Shown: piece by piece, positions 58,264 to 64,000 of the stretch | Numbering within the stretch: the stretch's first letter is position 1 | How the letters are laid out: every line of letters starts with the position of its first letter | Source of the DNA: an uncultured Opitutia bacterium | GTDB taxonomy: Bacteria; Verrucomicrobiota; Verrucomicrobiia; Opitutales; Opitutaceae | Assembly: GCA_903896015.1 (NCBI GenBank) | Contig: CAITWF010000059.1 | Coordinates: 1 to 64,000, forward strand | Reading direction: 5' to 3' | DNA: 64,000 nt | The notes under the pieces: generated by a model | Databases searched by the model: none | The model's input: the letters and a program-made list of their open reading frames with translations, nothing else | Told to the model about the DNA's origin: nothing | Position numbers and translations under genes: made by a program

Positions 58264-61200
58264 TGCCGATGAGCGAAACCACCAAAGCCGTCTTTCTGAG
58301 CTACGCGTCGCAGGACGCGGAGGCCGCGCGTCGCATTTGCGAGGCGCTGCGGTCGGGTGGCGTCGAGGTGTGGTTCGACGCCGATGGCGGGCTCGAGCAC
58401 GGCGACGAGTGGGACGCGAAAATCCGCCGCCAAATCAAGGAGTGCGTGCTCTTCATCCCGGTCATCTCCGCGAACACGCAGGCGCGCGAGGAAGGTTATT
58501 TCCGGATCGAATGGGACCTCGCCGCGGAGCGCGCGCGCGGCATCGCCTCGGGCGTCCCTTTCATCTTGCCCGTCGTGATTGACGATACGCGCGAACCTGA
58601 AGCGCTCGTGCCAGATCGTTTCCGTGCGGTGCAGTGGACGCGTCTGCGCGGCGGTGACGTGCCAACCGAGGTGCGGCAGCGTTTCCTCAAGCTCTGGTCG
58701 CATCGCACGGGTGTTTTGAAGCAGCAAGCGGCCGATCACGATGCGGCACCCGCCGCAGCCCTGTCCTCGGCGCCGGTGCCGAATCGAAAACCGGGTGCCA
58801 AGCCCTACCCGCTCATCGCCGTCGCGGTAGTCGCTTTCGCCGCAACGCTCGGCTGGTGGCTGCTCCGCGGAAGAAAGACCGCCCACCTCTCGCAACCGGC
58901 CGTGCCCGCGGAGCTGAAAACCGCACCCGCCGCCGCGCCGCTCTCGGAGGCGCGGCAGTTGGTCGCGAAGGCGCGCCCCCTCTTCGAGGGCCTGGACGTC
59001 ACCCGAGAAGACTTTGCCTTTGCCGAGGACTTGTTGAAGCAGGCGGTGGCCAAGGACGGCGCGGATGCGGACGTGTGGGCCGCCTGCTCCGAGCTTCACC
59101 AGCGCTACATCGTCCGCGGTTGGGATGTGACCGACCAACGCCGCGAGGCCGCCCAAACCTCGGCCCAACGGGCGCTGCGAATCGATCCGGGCTCCTACGA
59201 GGCGCGCTTCGCTCAAATCGGTCTTTCCGGCGACTCGCCGCGCGAACTGACCGAAGCGGAGCGAGCGTTGCGCGCATTGCGCCCCGAGCGACCGGATGAT
59301 CACCGCTTGCTTCAGGCCCTCGGCGGTGTGGTCCGGAAGCTCAACCGCCAAGACGAGGCCAGCGCGATCTACGACGAAGCGGCCGCGCTTCCGGGCGGCG
59401 ATCCGCTCGCGCTCTACGACAAGGCGCTCGATATGTGGTTCGTCGGACGCACGACGGAGGCCGAGGCGGCGATTAAGGCCGCGATCGCGCAAAAGCCGTT
59501 TTCCAGCGCGTTGCTCATGAGCGGCTGGTTCAAAATGATTTTGCACGGCGACCTCGATGGCGCGCTCACCGATCTAAACCAGGCACCCGCTTGGGTGTTT
59601 CGCGAGGACCGCGGCTGTTTCTTTGCCTTCGTCCTGCATGTGTGTCGTCGCGAGCCCGACGCCGCTCTGGCGGCCCTCCGCGCCTCGCCGCGCGACTGGC
59701 TCAATGACAACTGGCACCGCGGTCCCAAGGGAGAACTCGCGGGCGATGCGCTGAAGCTCGGCGGCCGGGACGCAGCCGCCATCGCGGAGTGGCGCGCTGC
59801 GTTGAAGCTGGTGGAGTCCCGCCTCGCCACGGCTTCGACCGATCCACATCTGGTCTACAACCGGGTCATGCTACTGGCGAAATTGGGCGAGCGGGGCGAG
59901 GCAGAGCGGCAGTTCGCCCTTTTGGCCCAGCTTGCCGGCTTCAACCCCGCCGACAGCAAGCCCATGCCATTCTATTTCGCCGACCCGCTCATCGCGCTGG
60001 GCCGGCACCACGAGGCCATCCAAGTGATCCGCCAAAGCCTCAAGCTCGAAGCCCACGCCGTTAATTTCCCCTCCGCGGCTCTGCGGCTTGATCCGACCTG
60101 GGATCCGCTGCGGAGTGACCCGGAGTTTACCAAGGTCATCGCCGAGGCCGAGGCCGTCGAGAAAGGCACGACGCTTTCAATGGGAACGAACCGCACGCCC
60201 GACGAAAAATCTGTCGCCGTGCTCGCCTTCGCGAATCTCTCCGACGACAAGGGCAATGAATATTTCTCAGACGGCATCAGCGAGGAGCTGCTCACGGTGC
60301 TGCAGAAAATTCCCGGACTGCACGTCGCGGCGCGGACGTCGGCGTTTTCGTTCAAGGGCAAGAATGCGACCGCGCAGGAAATCGGCACGACACTCAAAGT
60401 TGCGCACTTAGTCGAAGGCAGCGTCCAGAAATCCGGCAACCGCGTGAAGATCACCGCGCGCCTGAGCCGCGCCGCGACGGGCGAGGAATTGTGGTCGAAG
60501 AGTTTTCCGCCGCGCGAACTGACGGATGCGTTCGCCGCGGAAAGCGAGATCGCACTGGCGATCGTCGCCGAGCTGCGCGGCCGGCTCGCGGGCGACGCCA
60601 CCGCCCAGGCGGTCATCGAAGCACAGGTGCAGGCCGCGGAAATTGGCGGCACGAAGAAGGTCGAGGCTCGGCAACTTTACTTGCAGGGGAAGTTTTTCGC
60701 GAACCAGTTCAACGGCGAAAACGTGCGCCGGGCCGAGGAGCTGCTGCAACGCGCGGTGGAGTTGGATCCGCAGTTCGCGCAGGCCTGGGCGGCGCTGGCG
60801 CGCACGGCGTCGATCGACGCCGGCTACGCGGATACCCGAGGTGCAGTCGAGGCGGCCAACGCCCTGGCCCGCCGCGCGTCCGACCGCGCGCTCGCCCTGG
60901 CACCGGGGCTCGCCGCCGCGCGACGGCGCTGGCCCCCGGCGACGCCGCCGTGGTGGCGAGCGCCGCGAACCTCGCGTACTATTTCGGCCAGATCGACCAG
61001 GCGATCGCCCTCTCGCAGCAGGGTGTGGCGCTTGACCCGGTGAATCCGGTGCTGCGCGTGACCTACGCATCCGCGTTGACTTCGGCCCGACGCTTCGACC
61101 TGTCGAGTGCGGAGTATCACCGTATTGTCGAGCTCAGCCCCGCGGCTCCCTGGGGCCATGCCGGCCCGAGCCAAAACCTCTCGCTGCAGGGCCGGTACGA

Positions 61201-61540
61201 CGAAGCCGCGGCAGAAGCCGCGCTCGAGGTTCCCGAATGGTCGCGGACCTTCGCCCTTGCGCTCGCTCAATGGGGACAAAAGAAAACCGCGGAAGCCGAT
61301 GCCACTCTTGCCTCGTTCATCAAAACGGACGCCGAGATCGCTGCCTACCAGATTGCCGAAATCTACGCTTTTCGCGGCGACCACGACCACGCCTTCGAAT
61401 GGCTCGAGCGCGCCGACCGTCAGCACGACCCCGGCTTGGCGTGGACCAAACCGGACCTGCTGCTCGAATCCCTCCATGCCGACCCTCGGTGGGCGGCGTT
61501 CATGTTCAAGCTCGGGCTCACGGACGAGCAGCTGAAGTGA
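58263..61540 (+). pseudogene. TIR-TPR-TolB-like protein with internal deletion and frameshift
   Basis: The TIR domain is a close paralogue of the preceding one (FLSYASQDAEAARRICEALRSGG in both; Glu83), and a membrane segment lies at about 183-198. TPR-like helices follow. A TolB-type N domain at about 645-780 has SVAVLAFANLSDDKGNEYFSDGISEELL and AHLVEGSVQKSGNRVKI. The open frame from 58263 runs to 61043, but its last about 40 residues are out of frame. From about 60925 the coding signal moves to another frame (APGDAAVVASAANLAYYFGQ) and continues to 61540. One TPR-sized piece is lost at the junction between two ALALAPG copies. Either a mutated gene or an assembly error. Confidence 0.8.
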
Positions 61541-61546
61541 ACGCGC

Positions 61547-62494
61547 TCAGACGCCCACCCACGCCAGTCCCGCGCTGATCCAAAGTGGAATCGTGAAGAG
61601 ACCGACGGCCGTCGTGCCGAAGACGATCTGCACCGCGGTCTGTGGATGCCCGCCATAGAGCCGCGCCACAATCACCGTGATCATTGCGGTCGGCATCGCC
61701 GCCTGCACGACGATCACGCGCTTCAACTCTACGGGGCAAGGCAGGTATTTCGCGAGCAGCAGCAACGCGATCGGCAGCACGCCGAGCCGCAGCGCCGCCG
61801 CCGCGCCCGCGATGCGCGCGTCGAACAGCTCGGCCGGCCGGTCCAGGAAATTCGCGAGGCTCACTCCCGTCATGATGAGCCCGAGCGGCACGCCGCACAC
61901 GCCGAGCGCGTGGATCGCGTCGGTCGCGACTTTCGGCAGGTGCGGGGTGACGCCCGTGAGATTGCAGACCACCGCCGCCACAAGCGTGATCACGATCGGG
62001 GTGACGAGCCGGCGCCAGCCGGCGCGCAGGGATTCGCCACTCAGCACTAGGAGCCCGACCGTCCACAGCGCAGCCTCGACGCCGACATTGTGGACGAGCA
62101 GCACACCGCGGCTGTCCGGCCCCCAGATCCCCTCCATGATCGGCAGCGGCAGATAGCCGTAGTTGGTGATGCCGACGGCGAGCGCAAATGTTCGCAGCCC
62201 CGTCCCCACCTGCAGCCCGATCATTTTTGCCACGATGAGCCCCGCGCGAATCCCGAGAAACGTGATTCCGAAACCGACGAGCGGCGGCAGCAGCAGGTTG
62301 CCCGGCGTGCGCAGCGCGGCGTTGCCCGCGACCGACTCGAAGATGAGCGCCGGATAACACAGATTGACAACGAGCCGGATGAGACTCGTCTCCGCCTCGC
62401 CCTCGATCCAGTGCACGCGCCGCACGACCACGCCGATCGCGATGAGCGCGAACACCGGCACGACGAGCGCGAGCAGTTGCCAATAGGACATCAT
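61547..62494 (-). CDS. AEC-family permease (auxin efflux carrier type)
   Basis: 315 residues with about ten hydrophobic segments. The N-terminus LLALVVPVFALIAIGVVVRRV and motifs NLCYPALIFESVAGN, GITNYGYLPLPIMEG, GLIMTGVSLANFL and VVQAAMPTAMITVIVARLYGG are typical of bacterial AEC transporters, which carry malate, malonate and similar small organic acids. It is convergent with the TIR gene and divergent from the following gene. Confidence 0.88.
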   Translation of the reverse strand: MMSYWQLLALVVPVFALIAIGVVVRRVHWIEGEAETSLIRLVVNLCYPALIFESVAGNAALRTPGNLLLPPLVGFGITFLGIRAGLIVAKMIGLQVGTGLRTFALAVGITNYGYLPLPIMEGIWGPDSRGVLLVHNVGVEAALWTVGLLVLSGESLRAGWRRLVTPIVITLVAAVVCNLTGVTPHLPKVATDAIHALGVCGVPLGLIMTGVSLANFLDRPAELFDARIAGAAAALRLGVLPIALLLLAKYLPCPVELKRVIVVQAAMPTAMITVIVARLYGGHPQTAVQIVFGTTAVGLFTIPLWISAGLAWVGV

Positions 62495-62598
62495 CCGGCC
62501 CGCACTCCAACGGTGCGCACCGTCCGCGTCGAGCCCGGCTTCCGTGATTTGCCACCGCAGGATTGCCCTGCGCGGAAATTCACTCAGCGTCCCGCTCC

Positions 62599-64000
62599 GT
62601 GATCGTCTACGACAATTCGGAAGAATCCGGCAAAACCACCCCGCCCCTTTCCCACGACGTCCGCGAATACGAGCAGACGGCCCGCAAGTCCGCCTCGTCC
62701 GGCCAGCTCCTCACCGCGATCGAGGTCGCGCGCGAAGGCATCAAGCGCTACGGCCAGAACCGGCTGCTCCAGCAGCAGCTCGCGCTCGCGCTCGCGCAGA
62801 CGGGCGCGCTCGACGGCGCGCGCGAGGTGCTCAATGAGGTGATGGAGGAACCCGAGTCCGCGAAGGACGAGGAAACGCTCTCGCTGCTCGGCCGCGTCTA
62901 CAAGGAACTCTGGCGCCGCTCCGGGGATCCCGCGATCGCGGCCGACGCGATCAAGCAGTCGGCCAAATTTTACGGCGACGCGTTCGCGATCAAGGAAGCG
63001 TATTATCCCGGCATCAACCTGGCCTTCACGCTGGCCGCGGCCGGCGACTTGAAGCAGGCGGTCGAAGTCGCGAAGAAGGTGGAGAAAATCTGCCGCACCG
63101 AGATCGGCCAGACGCTCGACAAGCCCGACGGCTGGATTTTCGCCACGCTGGCCGAGGCGCTTACGCATCAGGGCGCGACGGTGGCGGCCGCGGAGTATTA
63201 CAAGAAGGCGGCCGACATGTTCAAAGGCCGCTGGCGCGATCTGGCGTCGATGCGGAAACAGGCCCGCGAGATTATCGGTTTCGCCTCAAAATCCGAGGAA
63301 GGTACGCGCCACAACTGGTATGATCTCGCCTCGATTAAGAAGCGCGCGATGCGGATGACCGGCCGCAGCCAAGCGGGACAGGAGTGGCTGGACGCGTGTT
63401 TTTCGTTTCCTACGATCGTCGTCTTCTCCGGCCACATGGTCGATCGGCCGGGACGCCCCACGCCGCGCTTTCCCGCCGGGGCCGAGGCGCGCGTGCGCGA
63501 AGAAATCATGGCCTACCTCAAGAGCGTCAACGCCGGCTATGGCTACTCGTCGGCGGCATGCGGCGCGGACCTCATTTTCTGCGAGTGCCTGCTCGAGCTC
63601 GACGCGAAGATCAACATCGTGCTGCCCTGCCCGGTGCAGGCGTTCAAGAAGCAGAGCGTGTCGTGGGCCGGGCCGGAGTGGGAGCAGCGCTTTCTGAAAA
63701 TCCTCTCGCTCGCCAACTCTATCCTGATCGCAAGCCCCGCGGATTTCGTCGCAACGGACAACGATGTGGCGTCGACCATGGGGCTCGTCTACGCGAACAA
63801 GATCATCACGGGCCTCGCGGTGTTGCAGGCGCAGGCGCTCGACTTCGAGCTCCGGGCGCTCGCGGTGTGGGATGGCAAGGAAGGCACGAACGGCGAGAGC
63901 CGTGGCGGCACCGCCAGCGTCATCCACGAGTGGGAGGAACGGCAGCTCAATCCGCACCTCGTCAAACTGCGCCCGAGCGACGGCACGACCTCGGCGCCCG
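62599..64000 (+). CDS. TPR/TRAFs-binding-like protein, partial at the window end
   Basis: The frame is open from a GTG at 62599 (VIVYDNSEESGK) to the end of the window without a stop, so the C-terminus is missing. About 467 residues are visible. Residues about 25-225 are helical repeats resembling TPRs and the DUF4071/TRAFs-binding domain of bacterial signalling proteins (GQLLTAIEVAREGIKRYGQNRLLQQQLALALA; GDPAIAADAIKQSAKFYGDAFAIKEAYYPGINLAFTL). A second domain at about 275-430 has IVVFSGHMVDRPGR, CGADLIFCECLLE and IVLPCPVQAFKKQSV, resembling a SLOG-type nucleotide-binding fold. The start codon is not certain. Confidence 0.65.
   Translation, partial: MIVYDNSEESGKTTPPLSHDVREYEQTARKSASSGQLLTAIEVAREGIKRYGQNRLLQQQLALALAQTGALDGAREVLNEVMEEPESAKDEETLSLLGRVYKELWRRSGDPAIAADAIKQSAKFYGDAFAIKEAYYPGINLAFTLAAAGDLKQAVEVAKKVEKICRTEIGQTLDKPDGWIFATLAEALTHQGATVAAAEYYKKAADMFKGRWRDLASMRKQAREIIGFASKSEEGTRHNWYDLASIKKRAMRMTGRSQAGQEWLDACFSFPTIVVFSGHMVDRPGRPTPRFPAGAEARVREEIMAYLKSVNAGYGYSSAACGADLIFCECLLELDAKINIVLPCPVQAFKKQSVSWAGPEWEQRFLKILSLANSILIASPADFVATDNDVASTMGLVYANKIITGLAVLQAQALDFELRALAVWDGKEGTNGESRGGTASVIHEWEERQLNPHLVKLRPSDGTTSAP

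Noticed and set aside
54626-61540. Assigning the TIR genes to Thoeris or CBASS
   Set aside because: No SIR2-type ThsA, no CD-NTase and no canonical partner genes. The cyclase is class III and fused to the TIR protein, so neither system fits.
1-64000. CRISPR arrays, tRNA or rRNA genes, insertion sequences
   Set aside because: I looked for regular spacer repeats, tRNA-like folds and transposase motifs and saw none that I could support.

Overview
The window is GC-rich, densely coded DNA. It most resembles a Verrucomicrobiota chromosome of the Opitutaceae type. The basis for this is the TonB receptor with a VVQLDAF-type N-terminus, the UxaC/UxaE hexuronate route, many TIR/TPR/cyclase signalling proteins and Ser/Thr kinases. 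No rRNA or marker gene is present, so the assignment is an inference.

Layout. 1-3045 is a decayed edge: a frameshifted nucleotidyltransferase, an intact RES/Xre toxin-antitoxin pair, a truncated MFS transporter and an oxidoreductase tail. 3046-7199 holds glycerol kinase, glycerol-3-phosphate dehydrogenase and a secreted esterase. 7266-13588 is a phospho/cyclic-nucleotide signalling island: PP2C phosphatase, PEGA Ser/Thr kinase, a membrane protein with two cNMP-binding domains, and an FHA-adenylate cyclase. 13676-43562 is the main attraction, described below. 43546-45617 is a two-component system. 46012-46589 is a toxin-antitoxin pair. 46717-51441 is a hexuronate operon (transporter, uxaC, uxaE). 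Then follow a thioredoxin-like protein, tex, a DUF4143 ATPase overlapping a TIR-cyclase-TPR protein, a second TIR-TPR protein with a frameshift, an AEC transporter and a partial TPR protein running off the end.

The central locus has one TonB-dependent receptor followed by 15 secreted solute-binding protein genes. Thirteen carry a PstS-like PBP domain, one of these fused to an NMT1/SsuA-like domain and one to an N-terminal ferredoxin-like region. The other two are a lone NMT1-like and a lone amino-acid-type protein. No ABC permease or ATPase gene is seen anywhere in the window. A PepSY membrane protein, a CitS-type citrate carrier, an RraA-fold aldolase and a DASS carboxylate transporter follow. 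The receptor, the three SBP operons and the PepSY/citrate operon are each preceded by three direct repeats of the type (A/G/C/T)TTCAG at exact 11-base spacing, followed at a fixed distance by a -10-like hexamer. This architecture matches Pho boxes and other OmpR/PhoB-family operators, and it ties the five units into one regulon.

The array is interrupted twice by toxin-antitoxin cargo. Each break begins next to a truncated 3' end of an SBP gene, and one of these is a 147-bp near-identical duplication, so the array appears to grow and break by recombination between its own members. The ligand is not known. Phosphate or organophosphate, and metal-carboxylate complexes, are the two hypotheses best supported by the context.
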